DNA of 64,000 bases from Cranoglanis bouderius (GCA_023630585.1 CM042539.1:23450755-23514754), one strand, 5' to 3'; counted from the first letter of the stretch, positions 47,033 through 58,375 are shown. The notes: generated by a model from the sequence alone, not told the origin. Made by a program: numbers and translations.

Positions 47033-49498
47033 CAATCTTTTTTTTTTTTTTTAAACTGTGCATTTAACTTATCCACTATATATACACACACATTTAGTCA
47101 GGTAAAGCATGAAGGGACTCTTTGCAGATGTACAATTATTGTCTCTACCCTGTCTGTTGCTATGCACAGACCCCTTTGCCCCACCTGTTACTGGAAAATG
47201 ACCACCATAGGACCAGCACTTACCGGATACTATTTAAGTGGTGGATCATTTCCAGCAAAGTCTGGCAGTTTTTATGATGCTGGTACAGTCGTGCTAATGA
47301 CCCGAAAAAATATTCATCACCTCAAGCTCATTTTGAAGAATGTTTCTGTTTAAGCAATACCATTTTCCCGGATTGCACTGATTGCTGACGTAAGCACATT
47401 GTAGTAGTTTTCTTTAATCTCAGTTCTATAGGTTCTTCATTGTATAATTTGACATGGAGAAAACATTATCACACAGTCTGTTATAGAATTTGACCAACAT
47501 TTTATTGGAACCACCACTTACAGTGTATAAAGATATACTCAAACAAATTAAACTAATCATCAGTAAGTCTGCATGGATTGCTGACTCTATGGCTCATACT
47601 TCCTGACAGCCAAAAGGAACTGTAATCTTTAGGTCATAAAACACCATTCAGTGTCCTCTGTTGTTTATTTAGACAAATTGCACAATAAACCCATATCCAG
47701 AACGAACGCATGAGACTCCTCTCATGCTCTCATACACTGCCTCCTGCAGGGTAGCAGGAGTAGCACAGTGATTATTCCTCACTAAAATATCACAAAACAT
47801 ACAGTATCGTAGTCCTTGCACTATTTCTAATCTGTCTTGTTCCTAATGTTTTAATAATGTAGATGATAATATTATCTGTGTTTTGATTGGCAGATGCTAG
47901 ATAATAACAACGCCAAACAGTTAAACATCCACTGGCTGCGCTCTCAGATTGGTATTGTATCCCAAGAGCCCGTGCTGTTTGACTGCAGCCTGGCCGAGAA
48001 CATCGCATACGGAGATAACAGCAGGCAGGTCACTCAGGAGGAGATCGAACAAGCTGCCAAGGCTGCCAATATACACTCCTTCATAGAGGGGCTTCCTCAG
48101 GTATACATGATGCACATCATTTTCAATCCTAATATTATTAAACCAGCACTATCCAATTCAAATCCAATTCTCAGGTTGCTAATAGAACATCAATCTCACC
48201 AGACCAAATAAAGTTCAAGCATTTTATATAGACTGCAAACATTTCAGATCCATTAGATGCAATATTATATCATTATTGCATATGTTCTTTATTCTAAATT
48301 AGAACACATATCTATCTGCATGATCGTCAAGTTAAGAAACTGTTCTTGACATTGTAATTTAACATTTTTACGAATATAGAAATACCAGACTCAGGCAGGT
48401 GATAAAGGCACTCAGCTGTCAGGTGGACAGAAGCAGCGTATTGCCATCGCTAGAGCCATCCTGCGCAACCCCAAACTGCTGCTACTGGACGAGGCCACAT
48501 CAGCTCTTGACACAGAAAGTGAAAAGGTACTGAGCTATAATGCGATTTTAACTTCTAGATCACCTTATTGATCTAAATTTTATTCGTACAGTACTCTAAA
48601 CAATAGATATTGTCGCAAAAAAAAGCTTTACAGAAATCCGGATGTAGATTTAGATCCACAATGAACAAGCCAGAGGTGACTGTGGGGAGGAAAACGCTCT
48701 GAGATGACATGTGGAAGAAACCATAAGAGGAACCAGACTCAGAAGGGAACTATCTAGGTGGCACAGGGATAGTGAGATTATAAATCATTACAGTATACAG
48801 GTGTAGAAGAGTAAAGACAAGCAGTACTACAGTCAGTATGTGGAAAGGATGTTCAGTATGAGGATGAACAGGGATGAACACAGGACAGTCTTTAGTCAGT
48901 TTAAAAAGGGTGTACATTGTGATCAGAGTGTGAGTGTGTAAATGTCCTATAAGAAAACCAATGCAAAAATTCCCTTAAGAGGAAAGTACCAAATGTTTGT
49001 AGTGAAATTAATGTTTAAAATAAAAACTCTTTCATCCTTATTAAATCCATCTTAGTAGAAAGGTTACCATGACTAAATTACCCAGATGTTGCTATTGCTT
49101 GTGTTCCACAATTTAAGGACTTGTGATTGCATTGTGTAGGGATATAAATTAAGCCCCATGTGTGGATACTGCTTTAATATTAACAGCATGGTAGTTGAGG
49201 ATTGAAAGAAAACTCAAACTCATAGCAGCAGTAACTCAGTGCCTATGCAGATATTCAATAGCATAAGAATGACTGATTTTCTCTGTCTGTGCAGGTCGTA
49301 CAGGAGGCCTTGGATAAGGCTCGCGAGGGTCGTACCTGCATCATAGTGGCTCACCGGCTGTCCACCATCCAGAATGCTGATGTCATCGCCGTGTTTCAGA
49401 ACGGTGTGGTGGTGGAGGAGGGCACACACAAACAGCTCCTCAACCAGCAGGGGGTTTACTACACCCTCATCAATTCCCAAATGGGTTACAGCAAGTAG
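31828..49498 (+). CDS. abcb4: ABC transporter subfamily B, MDR/P-glycoprotein type (abcb4/abcb1-like), complete
   Basis: There are 27 coding exons: 31828-31889, 33522-33588, 33894-34065, 34263-34311, 34848-35039, 35320-35491, 35730-35854, 36446-36617, 36913-37026, 37989-38099, 38236-38361, 38456-38659, 39084-39254, 39796-39957, 40095-40262, 40458-40604, 40709-40813, 41300-41377, 41486-41569, 41919-42122, 42333-42433, 42564-42704, 46369-46525, 46779-46976, 47894-48100, 48380-48526, 49295-49498. The sum is 1,279 codons plus stop, the usual MDR length, and all phases close. Layout is TMD1-NBD1-linker-TMD2-NBD2. NBD1: A-loop Y405, Walker A GSSGCGKST 431-439, Q479, signature MSGGQ 535-539, Walker B D559/E560, H591. 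NBD2: Y1044, Walker A 1070-1078, LSGGQ 1176-1180, D1200/E1201, H1232. The first extracellular loop has three sequons (NIT, NFT, NQT). The linker carries basic/serine sites (RQKSKSF). The protein exports amphipathic drugs or phosphatidylcholine across the plasma membrane using ATP. Fish genes at this locus are usually called abcb4; sequence alone does not separate abcb4 from abcb1 function. The ATG has a strong context (CACCATGG). Confidence 0.96.
31899..31944. repeat. (TA)n microsatellite just after abcb exon 1 donor
   Basis: The alternating TA tract starts 10 bp after the donor of the exon holding the start codon. Confidence 0.95.
31945..33521. other. abcb intron 1
   Basis: AT-rich. It includes a diverged MITE copy at about 33,205-33,475 (separate entry). 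The rest shows no exon or element boundary. Confidence 0.6.
33205..33475. mobile_element. Diverged copy of the crot-intron MITE
   Basis: CACAATACTTGAAGACATTT, GATATGTAGGTTTGCTAACA and AGAAAAGTGTATTGACATAA line up with 58,740-58,810 and 59,527-59,560. The ends are decayed. It lies about 45 bp before abcb exon 2. Confidence 0.6.
36106..36330. mobile_element. Solo end of a Tc1-like element in abcb intron 7
   Basis: TA|CAGTACTGTGCAATAGTTTTAG matches the terminus of the 8,688 and 43,668 family. It is followed by a diverged region with an A-run and no transposase. Confidence 0.55.
37027..37988. other. abcb intron 9
   Basis: 962 bp without a recognisable mobile element or exon. Confidence 0.5.
38850..39015 (+). 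repeat. Interspersed repeat tail (GTAAAGCTACTTTGGGACAA type)
   Basis: TCTGTAAAGCTACTTTGGGACAATGTCC.. followed by AAAAGCGCTGTGCAAGTAAA and ATTGATTTGAAGTGAATT is a high-copy fish repeat 3' end. It lies in abcb intron 12. Confidence 0.55.
42784..43100. mobile_element. Tc1-like terminal fragment
   Basis: TA|CAGTGGCTTGCATAAATATTCA with GTAGTGTTACAACCTGGAAC is the standard end and leader of another fish Tc1 group. No transposase follows. The right limit is uncertain. Confidence 0.55.
43668..45130 (+). mobile_element. Tc1-like element of the 8,688 family (copy 2)
   Basis: Begins AGTACTGTGCAAAAGTTTTA directly at the end of a (TA)n tract and ends CACCTGCCTATATACTG|TA. It is nearly colinear with the copy at 8,688 and keeps the ~85 bp that copy lost. 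Confidence 0.9.
44049..44968 (+). pseudogene. Tc1 transposase, broken (copy 2)
   Basis: The N-terminal third is frameshifted and partly deleted. From 44,400 the reading holds LWTDESKFDIFG (first Asp). An open frame of 152 codons (44,510-44,968) carries HDNDPKHTVKVIKNCLQRKE (second Asp), SPDLNMLKSVWDYMKREKQL and ends VPRRIDELMLF. As in copy 1 the catalytic Glu position is Lys. Confidence 0.88.
45145..46172 (-). mobile_element. Tc1-like element with TIR CAGGTGCATCTCAAAAAATT
   Basis: TA|CAGGTGCATCTCAAAAAATT at 45,143, with inverted blocks GATTACGGCTTACAGCTCAT / ATGAGCTGTAAGCCGTAATC and GTGAAATATTTCAAGCCTTT at both ends (arms ~180 bp). The minus-strand transposase is only a remnant (region 45,370-45,950). 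The right end is decayed and merges into (TA)n. Confidence 0.85.
46608..46719 (+). pseudogene. Partial copy of abcb exon 25 and its following intron
   Basis: AGGCTGCCAATATACACTCT and TTCATAGAGGGGCTTCCTTA, then GGTATACATGATGCACATTA, repeat 48,059-48,175 at roughly 85-90 percent identity over ~110 bp. It covers the last ~40 bp of exon 25, the donor GTATAC and the start of intron 25. A C-to-T change makes a stop codon (TAG) where the real exon has CAG. It lies 83 bp after exon 23. Confidence 0.85.
46982..47026. repeat. (CA)~22 microsatellite joined to abcb exon 24 donor
   Basis: The intron begins GTGAGACACACAC, so the repeat starts within the donor consensus of the exon encoding the NBD2 Walker A. 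Confidence 0.97.
47027..47893. other. Rest of abcb intron 24
   Basis: T-run at 47,038-47,052, then unclassified sequence. A 63-codon open frame at 47,162-47,353 matches no family I know and looks like chance. Confidence 0.5.
48610..48890 (+). repeat. Interspersed repeat, second copy of the 28,322 sequence
   Basis: GAGGAACCAGACTCAGAAGG, CACAGGGATAGTGAGATTAT, CAGTATACAGGTGTAGAAGA and ACACAGGACAGTCTT share order with 28,322-28,690. It lies in abcb intron 26. Confidence 0.6.
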
Positions 49499-50188
49499 GC
49501 AACAACTTGAGAAGAATGACAGGGGACCAGGATGTTTTATGCAAAATGGAAATTTAACTTTTCTACTGTAAAGAGGAATGGTGCTGATCATACCATTTTA
49601 CATGATCTGTTATGTAAAACAGGATATAGATGCAAGTTGCAGCTGTTATTCTTCCTTCTATGTGACATAGTAGTTTTAAGATTTGAAGGTTGTAATAGAT
49701 GTGGTAGAGGAAAAAACATGGTTGCGGTAAAAAAAAGTGACAGGGACAGAAGATGCACTACTGAAGATGTTAATACTTTTAAAATAACTTCTGTTCCCTG
49801 GACATATACTCAGTTCTAACCTGTAAGTTTATTTAACTATTTCACTCAGTCAGTTCAGCTTCATAATCAGTTACAATCCATAATACAACTAACAGCATTT
49901 ATTGAAGTAATTTCGCCACACACATCCAATTGCGATGACTGGGACAGATATGGAGTCTGATTTTCAGCAAACCAAAACGTGCCACAGAAGTAAAAAGAAT
50001 CATTGGCTACTTTGGCAAGATTGAATGTATGTAATTATGGCTAATATATATGTATTCAATTAATGAAGCTTTATAAAGAAAACTGGCACTTAGGTAGTTA
50101 AAGTGCTGTATTATTATAAGTTCTGTGATGGCACTGTACTGTGTTCTAATAGCACAAATATTTTATACTGGCTATCTACTTGTTTTGG

Positions 50189-50194
50189 AATAAA
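50189..50194 (+). terminator. abcb4: Candidate polyadenylation signal AATAAA of abcb
   Basis: AATAAA lies 691 bp after the abcb stop codon, followed by CATTTACATTTGC and a T-rich stretch (50220-50246) that fits a downstream element. It is the first AATAAA I see past the stop codon on this strand. Confidence 0.5.
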
Positions 50195-50979
50195 GTTTCT
50201 CACATTTACATTTGCTAACTTTTTTTTTATTATTATTTTTTTTTTAGAAATCTGATGTTAGGCTGTAATATCCCAGCAACCGACACATACCCACGTATAT
50301 ATAATTAATTTATAGTTTTATTTTCAGTCTTTTATATCTACAATCAGTACATTCATACAGGAAGCATTAATGTTTTACAAGGTCCTAAAAATTCCTTTCT
50401 GGCACAGTATTATGATTACATACCTTACAATTCTTAAAGCATGGACACGTCATTAAATGGAAATTGTCAGTGAATTATTTCAGTGCACACAGACAATCAA
50501 CATAGTGCTATGGGAATGACTACATTTGGGAAAATATTTCCTCTGAAAATATATTAGTACCTAAGCACTTATGCTATAGTCATCTCATTTTCTCCCCAGT
50601 TTTGGTCACCTGCCAATTCTCATCCACCATCCAGTTCTCGCCTATCATATGACAGCTACCAAGTTAGGAGAGTGAAGGCTAAAAATTCCTCTTTTAAAAC
50701 TGCTGCACTGATTTCCGGGATTCCCATTAGCTCGGAGAGAGAAAAAAGTGGTTAATGTTTTGTTATACAGTAATAACAATATATGTTATACAGTAATATA
50801 TCTTGATATATAATCAAAATACAGAGATATAGCACAGAAGAGTGAACATTTCACTTGTGATTCAAATTCAAATGAGCAAAACAGTATAATACAGAGGAAA
50901 CTAATTATAGACATGAAGTATGAATTATTGCATTGTTTCTGTTCATTTGCATTGATCTTTGCATGGGGGTTTATCATGT

Positions 50980-50983
<4 letters not shown>

Positions 50984-51069
<86 letters not shown>
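50984..51069. repeat. (TA)~43 microsatellite
   Basis: A perfect alternating TA tract, the longest in the window. Confidence 0.97.
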
Positions 51070-51073
<4 letters not shown>

Positions 51074-51292
51074 CACACACATATCAATGTAGTGTTGCAT
51101 CTCCTATGTAATCCTCATCACCTTCTCTAAAGCAGCTGTGGAAAAGTTTAAAATCGTAAGGTAATGCCAAGTAATGAATTGAACACAAGTGCTGGTTGAA
51201 CCATCTGGATCTTTGTGCATTTCACATATGCACAGAGAGAGACAGCACTTTTCAAATGAACACATTAGGTAATTAACAGCCAATTATCCATA

Positions 51293-51421
51293 GTGACTTA
51301 CAATTATCTCATTTATACAAATGAGCAGTTGAGGGTTAAGGGACTTACTCAAGGGCCCAGCAGTGGCAGCTTGGCGGTGCTGGGATTTGAAGTCCAACGT
51401 CTTAACCACTGAGCTACCACT
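51293..51421 (-). mobile_element. tRNA-derived SINE (copy 3)
   Basis: The minus strand starts GTGGTAGCTCAGTGGTTAAG (A-box), then GGACTTCAAATCCCAGCACC (B-box-like), then CTTGAGTAAGTCCCTTAACC. Same family as 12,085 and 27,951. Confidence 0.82.
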
Positions 51422-51533
51422 TCAGGTGTAAAACACCTTGAGGTGTAAAACACCTAAAGGCAGAAACATGAAAGATTATTACAAGTGCCTTTGGTCAAAC
51501 AAAACCTTTCATGAATGTTCTGTTAACCCTCTA

Positions 51534-53102
51534 CAGCCGTGGCCAAAAGTTTTGAGAATGACACAAATATTAATTTTCACAAAGTCTGCTGCTTCAGTGT
51601 TTTTAGATCTTTTTGTCAGATGTTACTAACTGTTACTGAAGTATAATCACAAGCATTTCATAAGTGTCAATGGCTTTTATTGACAATTACATGAAGTTTA
51701 TGCAAAGAGTCAATATTTGCAGTGTTGACCCTTCTTTTTCAAGACCTCTGCAATTCGCCCTGGCATGCTGTCAATCAACTTCTGGGCCACATCCTGACTG
51801 ATGGCAGCCCATTCTTGCATAATCAATGCTTGGAGTTTGTCAGAGTTTGTGGGTTTTTGTTTGTCCACCCGCCTCTTGAGGATTGACCATAAATTCTCAA
51901 TGGGATTAAGGTCTGGGGAGTTTCCTGGCCATGGACCCAAAATGTCGATGTTTTGTTCCCCGAGCCACTTCGTTATCACTTTTGCCTTGTGGCAAGATGC
52001 CCCATCATGCTGGAAAAGGCATTGTTCGTCACCAAACTGTTCTTGGATGGTTGGGAGAAGTTGCTCTCTGAGGATGTTTTTGTACCATTCTTTATTCATG
52101 GCTGGGTTCTTAGGCAAAATTGTGAGTGAGCCCACTCCCTTGGCTGAGAAGCAACCCCACACATGAGTGGTCTCAGGATGCTTTACTGTTGGCATGACAC
52201 AGGACTGATGGTAGCGCTCACCTTTTCTTCTCTGGACAAGCTTTTTTCCCCAGATGCCCCAAACAATCCGAAAGGGGATTCATCAGAGAAAATGACATTA
52301 CCCCAGTCCTCAGCAGTCCAATCCCTGTACTTTTTGCAGAATAGCAGTCTGTCCCTGATGTTTTTCCTGGAGAGAAGTGGCTTCTTTGCTGCCCTTCTTG
52401 ACACTAGGCCATCCTCCAAAAGTCTTCGCCTTACTGTGCGTGCAGACGCACTCACACCTGCCTGCTGCCATTCCTGAGCAAGCTCTGCACTGGTGGTGCC
52501 CCGATCCCGCAGTTGAATCGACTTTAGGAGACGGTCCTGGCGCTTGCTGGACTTTCATGGGCGCCCTGAAGCCTTCTTCACAACAGTTGAACCTCTCTCC
52601 TTGAAGGTCTTGATGATCCGATAAATGGTTGATTTAGGTGCAATCTTACTAGCAGCAATATCCTTGCCTGTGAATCCCTTTTTGTGCAAAGCAATGATGG
52701 CTGCACGTGTTTCCTTGCAGGTAACCATAGTTAACAGAGGAAGAACAATAATTTCAAGCACCACCCTCCTTTTAAAGCTTCCAGTCTGTTATTCTAACTC
52801 AATCAGCATGACAGAGTGATCTCCAGCCTTGTCCTCATTAACACTCTCACCTGTGTTAACGAGAGAATCACTGACATGATGTCAGCTGGTCCTTTTGTGG
52901 AAGAGCTGAAATGCAGTGGACATGTTTTTTTGGGATTAAGTTCATTTTCATGGCAAAGAGGGACTTTGAAATTAATTGCAATTCATCTGATCACTCTTCA
53001 TAACATTCTGGAGTATATGCAAATTGCCGTCATAAAAACTGAGGCAGCAGACTTTGTAAAAATTAATATTTGTGTCATTCTCAAAACTTTTGGCCACGGC
53101 TG
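51534..53102 (-). mobile_element. Nearly complete Tc1 element, 1,569 bp
   Basis: Ends CAGCCGTGGCCAAAAGTTTT and its exact inverse, flanked by TA on both sides (51,532-51,533 and 53,103-53,104). The first ~60 bp of the two ends are almost identical. It has the most intact transposase of all copies here. It sits between the convergent abcb and crot genes. Confidence 0.95.
51710..52728 (-). pseudogene. Almost full-length Tc1 transposase with one stop and one frameshift
   Basis: ATG at 52,726-52,728 (MVTCKETRAAIIALHKKGFT), about 340 codons, normal for Tc1. Helix-turn-helix regions come first (GKDIAASKIAPKSTIYRIIK), then the GRP motif. All three catalytic positions are present: VIFSDES, LFQHDGASCHKA and SPDLNPIENLW (DD34E). 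Damage seen: a TGA right after KASGRP, from a likely CGA-to-TGA CpG change near 52,555, and a 1-nt shift in an A-run near 52,240. It ends EVLKKKGQHCKY. Confidence 0.92.
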
Positions 53103-53104
53103 TA

Positions 53105-53943
53105 CTACATGAATAATTACATTTACATTTTAAAAAAAAATTTTTTTTTTTAAATGGATTTTTATTACTTGAATTAGTTCAAGTAATAAAAATATCTTTA
53201 AAAATGTGAAGAAAAAAAGAAATTAGGGCGTGGGGTAGTTGGTAAATTGTTACCGTATGGCAACAATGTGCAATGGTGGAAACCATCATATAGTCAAAAA
53301 TAACAAAATGTATGAGATGGCATTTGTTATGTCAGAGTTAAAGCCCCCCCTTTTGCAGTTAAAATAGTTAAATATTTTTTATTATTGCAATCAAAAAATT
53401 GGAAACCATTTACTTGTTGCCATATGGCAACACTATGCAGTAAAGGGTTAAAAAAAAGTAATTCCTTAGTTGATTACTAGGGGTGTAACTATCTGATGAT
53501 TTGGATTGATGCATTGATTTAAAAAGCAATGATTGACATTAATCAATGCAACAGTCACAATCGATTTTTATCAAAGGACAAACAACCGATGTGTAAAAAT
53601 AATTCCTATTTTTACATTGATGTGTAAACAATATAATTGCCTATCAAGATGATTTCCATAACTCTGATACTTTTAAAATAGTTTGTGTAATTATCATTCA
53701 TGACGTAGCAGTTAGCCTACAACAGATTCTGAACAAAGCTGGTCACATATCGACCAAAGGCTACTAAATTGAGTCATATCGCACCGTAGCAGATATCGAT
53801 TCGTTTACTTATGAATCTAAATCGTATTGTATCACATGGAAGCCTGAGGTTCAGTACAGCTAAAGGCACTTTAATCACTGCTAGCTTGTTTACATAAAGT
53901 TGAACCTGGACTAAAAGGACTCCATTTCCCAGACAGCTTTACT
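53105..53943. other. crot 3' flank; decayed hAT-like repeat
   Basis: GGGGTGTAACTATCTGATGA (53,481) and ATGAATCTAAATCGTATTGT (about 53,811) look like the ends of a decayed fish MITE with GATTCG-type motifs. TTTATT at 53,378-53,383 (AATAAA on the minus strand) is a possible crot polyadenylation signal 560 bp after the stop. Support is weak. Confidence 0.35.
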
Positions 53944-53952
53944 CTACAGATG
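53944..53952 (-). other. crot: C-terminal SHL and stop: PTS1-type peroxisome signal of CROT
   Basis: The last codons read CAT CTG TAG, after TCC, giving Ser-His-Leu-stop. PTS1 signals are variants of SKL with a small residue, a basic residue and a hydrophobic residue. Mammalian CROT, as I recall it, ends in THL, so this copy keeps and slightly strengthens the signal. Confidence 0.7.
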
Positions 53953-56900
53953 GGACAGAGTCGTGACCCGCATGATATCATGGAAGGAGGTGCACAAGTT
54001 CTGAAAGAAGGTCTCAGCGTTTGTCTCTGGGCAGGATTTCCAGGCTGTACAGGAAGCAACAATCCTAAAATTGGAAGCAAAATAAGCAGGGTAAGTAAGA
54101 CTATTAATAATATCCAAACTGTTTCTTCTACAGGACCATTTTTACTGCTGTGACCCAACGAATTTGCCTAACAAAAAGATGCATGCATACATTTCTGAGC
54201 TCACCTGTCGTCACGGATGCGGTAGAAGAAGCCATAGCCATGGTGCACCATGGGAGCGACGGCCCCCAGAACAGTCGTGTAGCCGACAAGGCTGGAGGAA
54301 AGGACGAAATTCCCTCCTCCGCCACTGCTCAGAGAAACACAGAGAAAAACTTTCTTTGTCATTCTGTTTATATTCCTCTCTATAGACCCTCTGCACATTT
54401 TCTCTTTAATCCATTTTTAAAATCTTGACATTAGAATAGTGTTTAAATAGTATTTAACCCTAAAGTTTTACGTTTTTGTGGATTTTGGACCGTTTGCATT
54501 CAGAATAAAAACACACACTGACACACTCTGCTTTTGTTACACTACCACTAAAATACAGTGCCAGAAAAACCTAGTTATTTCTACCACTAAACAGCGATAT
54601 AAAAATCTGTACATGAAATATATTCGTATGTCATAATGAAAACGCCACTGTGCCACATTACCGCTGGCACCAATGGTCATGAAGACACCAAAAAATATAC
54701 AATGTGCCAGTTTTGTTCTTGTTCTTGCACCATTATCATAAAAACAGGGCCTCTAATGTCATGATTCCAGGTCTAAAACCTAAACACAATCATAATTACA
54801 GTATATACTATTATAAACTTACATATAATAGCATGTAACTTCAGTACAAATCTCCTGCAGTAGCATGTTTAGATTTTCCACACCAATCAGAGTAAGAAAT
54901 AAGACAAACCTCTTAGCATAGAGAGGGTCTGAGTAAAGCTCAGGAACAGGAAGTCCTTCCTCCTTGGCGATCAGGTACAGGCCCAAAAGATATCTGTCAA
55001 AGCCTGAGCAACAAAAAACAAAATAACCGTACAAATTCTGTGATTATTATGCTAAAAATGTAAAGACTGGAACTAATGTGGTAGTGAAGTGAAAACTCCA
55101 ACATGCAGGTTAATTCTATGCGCAATACTTGGTTACATGTGAGGGAGTTTCACGTGATGAGAATTTCACGTGATGGTGTTTCTTGTGACAGTGCCCCACA
55201 TAATGGTGCATCACATGACAGTATTTCATGTGATGTAGGCTCACGTGACAGTGTTTCATGTGTTTGCGTTTCACATGATGGCATATAAAATTTTATCACA
55301 TAAAATTTTTGTCAAAATTTATGAATGAATAAGTTCATATTTTTTTAAACTTACTCCGACATTCCTAGATAAAAAGCTGAACTTACAGAAAACCACTTGA
55401 GACACGTTACATACCTTTTCCTTTCTGAGCCTCATCCATCAGTTTGTTGTGTTTGTTGAAAGCACGAAGCAGGGCTTCTCTTTTCTCTTCAGTCTGTGAA
55501 GGAATACTAATTTAAAAATACTCAAATAAATCGGCCACTGTAAAGATTAAAGGTGCAGTCTGCGATGTTAAAGTGTTTCAAAACTATTAATACCACATAT
55601 CTTCATACGGAAGTATTATATGGTACCATAGTACCACTAAAAAATGTTATTAGCTTAATTGCAATCCAGTGGATCTCAGTAGATTTCTCATTTCCAGCCC
55701 TGAACTTAGCTCTGCAGCTTCCCCCTGCTCGGCTCTGCCTGTTTTTCCTTAAAAGGCAACTCACAAGGCATATGCACATTCAACATATTGTAATTCACCA
55801 CACAGACAGCATAGGCCTCTAAAAAAGGACATGCTGCTCCTTTAAGCTCTACAAGTTCAGATGTAGGCGCACATGTGATGGTGCTGTTACAGGCTGCTTA
55901 CAGTTGCCGAGGGATTCAGCATGACTTTGCACCAGTGTATGGCTTCCACTGTGCACGGCCTCATAGTCTCCGTGCGGCCGTGATAGAAACGGCGTGTGGT
56001 GGCGGTCTCATAACAGCTCCCAGGTCTGACAGAGAGACAAAGAATGAAAGAAAGAAAGAATATCACTTGGCTTCATGTGATGTATTAGATATCCTCACAC
56101 TGAGGAACCTAGAGCAGGTTAGCATTGTAGTATCAGATGCTTACTTTCCATGTTGCCTGTAGTATGCTAACTGCATGGATAGCTGTACAAATGTGTCCGG
56201 GTGAAGTTTATTCTTCTTGATCGCTGCTTTCCCAAAAGAGGTGAAGGCATAGCAGACGACCTGCAGATCCCGAGTCTGGAAATGAAACCATTGAAGTCTA
56301 TTGAAGTCGTGGTTGGAAAACGTCATGTAGTAATGTCTCAAATCAAACTCTTTTTTTTTTTTTTTTGCACTAAATGGAAATGAAAAATTACCATGAGGTC
56401 ATCGACTTGCAGTGAAAACAACCTAAAACCTAAACCTTTTTAGCTTTTACTTGCCATCCACAATCTATCACTTGTTGCACCAGTCTTTCAGCAGAATTTG
56501 AACCACAGCATCATCTGGTGGCTTTGTCCCTTCTACTATATAAAACAGGGGTGACCTCAGCGGGGGAAAAATACCCAATGTTCCACACGTCATCCGAGTT
56601 CTCCATAGGTGTACACACTCTTCGCATGCAAAGTGAGTCAGCACTGGAATATCAGTGTCGTCTTGATACTGTTCGACTAATTACATTGCTTCGTTTCCGC
56701 ATCATCACGCAAACTCTTTATGGTCATGCATTACTAATTTGGAGGATTGTGGTGTACCTTTACATGGGTAGTGTACCTTTACATGGTCTCACACGCTGTA
56801 ATATATTCTCTAATTTCAGTGAAGGCTGGTCTCGATATTGAATGGGAAGGCTAAAAAATTATATTACCGATCAGTTACTCAGTTACTCACTATTTCACTA

Positions 56901-58375
56901 TTATGAAACCATCATATGCATAAAATTTATGGTTCCATCTTTTGACACTTTGTGTCATTTGTACTTTGGTCAATGTTTGATTAGTCTATATACTTCTAGT
57001 TTCTCCTCCAAAGGCATTCTTAAAAATCACTGATTAAGAAAGTACTTCTCAATCACTGCTGATGACGTGTTACGGATGTGTCAGCAAAGCAGGTTTAAAT
57101 AAATTACCCACAATGCACATGAAATCTAAGGGGCATTTCAGTTGAAACAACTTTCAGCGATATTTTGTGTGAACAATGCTTGATTTTGCTGGGACTTTTT
57201 ACAAAATTTGAGATGCAGTTGGAGTTTTGTGTGCTTTATTTTTGCGGAAAACTACTTGAATTGCTGAAATTGCAATTGCACAAAACTGTCTTTCGCAGTG
57301 ATGTTTGTTGGTAAATGAGACCTTTTAGCTGTACTCATGTTCGACACACGTGAATCAAAGGGGCTTTGGCCGAATGCGCGTTGTGATGACATGACATTTC
57401 ACCATGCTTGCTTCGCACATCCAAGGTTGGGGGTTTGCATGTTTGCATGTTCTCCCCATGCTTCAGGGGTTTCCTCCGGTTTCCTCCCCTAGTCCAAATA
57501 CATGCATTGTAGGCTGATTGGCATCTCTAAATTGTCCGTGGTGTGTGAATGTGTGTGTGCGATTGTGCCCTGCGATGGGCTGGCACACCATCCCGGGTGT
57601 CCCCCACCTCATGCCCCAAGTCCAGTGGGATAGGCTCCAAGCTCCCCCGATCCTGTGTAGGATAAGCGATTGAAAATGGATGGATGGATGTTTTTTCCTT
57701 TGTTAGTCCTGCTAGTCAAGTTATACCAAGCGGCCCTGCCTAGTTTGTAATACGGCGTAAATTTAAAATGCTAGGCCAAAATAAAAGTTGAGACATGAAA
57801 AGTTGAGACAGAAAGGCAAGCGCAGTGATGCCATACCGTGCTTGCCCTTCAGTGATAGTTGTACATGCTAGTGTTAGGTGCAGTGCGTGTGTGTAAGACT
57901 CACACTTTTGCTGTACTGCTCTTTAGCCAGTGTAATATCTCTTCTGACTTTTTCATCTACAGTGAACACAAGCTCTTCTGGATCAGGAAGGTTTCGTACC
58001 ACTTCTGTACCCTGCACACAACACAGTCATGTTAACACACAACCATAAACACACCTACACAGCACACACACACTCTACGTCTCCTTACCTTCCATTTTCC
58101 ACTGGCGGCCTTCACTTTTTGGTCCATGTAGTAACACAGTGACACCAAGACCATGGCGTCATAGGGTGAGTGCTATAATAAACACATGAAAAATAATCAA
58201 ATATATGTAAGGACTTGGATGGATGATGATTGTGAGAATGAGAATGAGGATGATGAGGCTGGATTTACATCACAGTTTGAGGCAAAGGTGCCGTCGGCGA
58301 AGCTGATAAAGTTGTAGGATTTATCACCCCAGCGGATAGTAGGGTCTCCTGTCAGAGCCAACAGGGTCATCTATA

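Larger units (their letters stand above)
49499..51533. other. abcb 3' UTR and convergent intergenic region
   Basis: The 3' UTR probably runs to about 50,210. Further on are AT-rich DNA, (TA)n at 50,984-51,069 and a SINE at 51,293. No further gene seen. Confidence 0.6.

Noticed and set aside
47162..47353. 63-codon open frame in abcb intron 24
   Set aside because: No recognisable domain, no splice continuity with abcb, length within chance.
55103..55288. 61-codon frame with repeated SCDS/HDG words
   Set aside because: Product of the 15-bp intronic minisatellite in crot.
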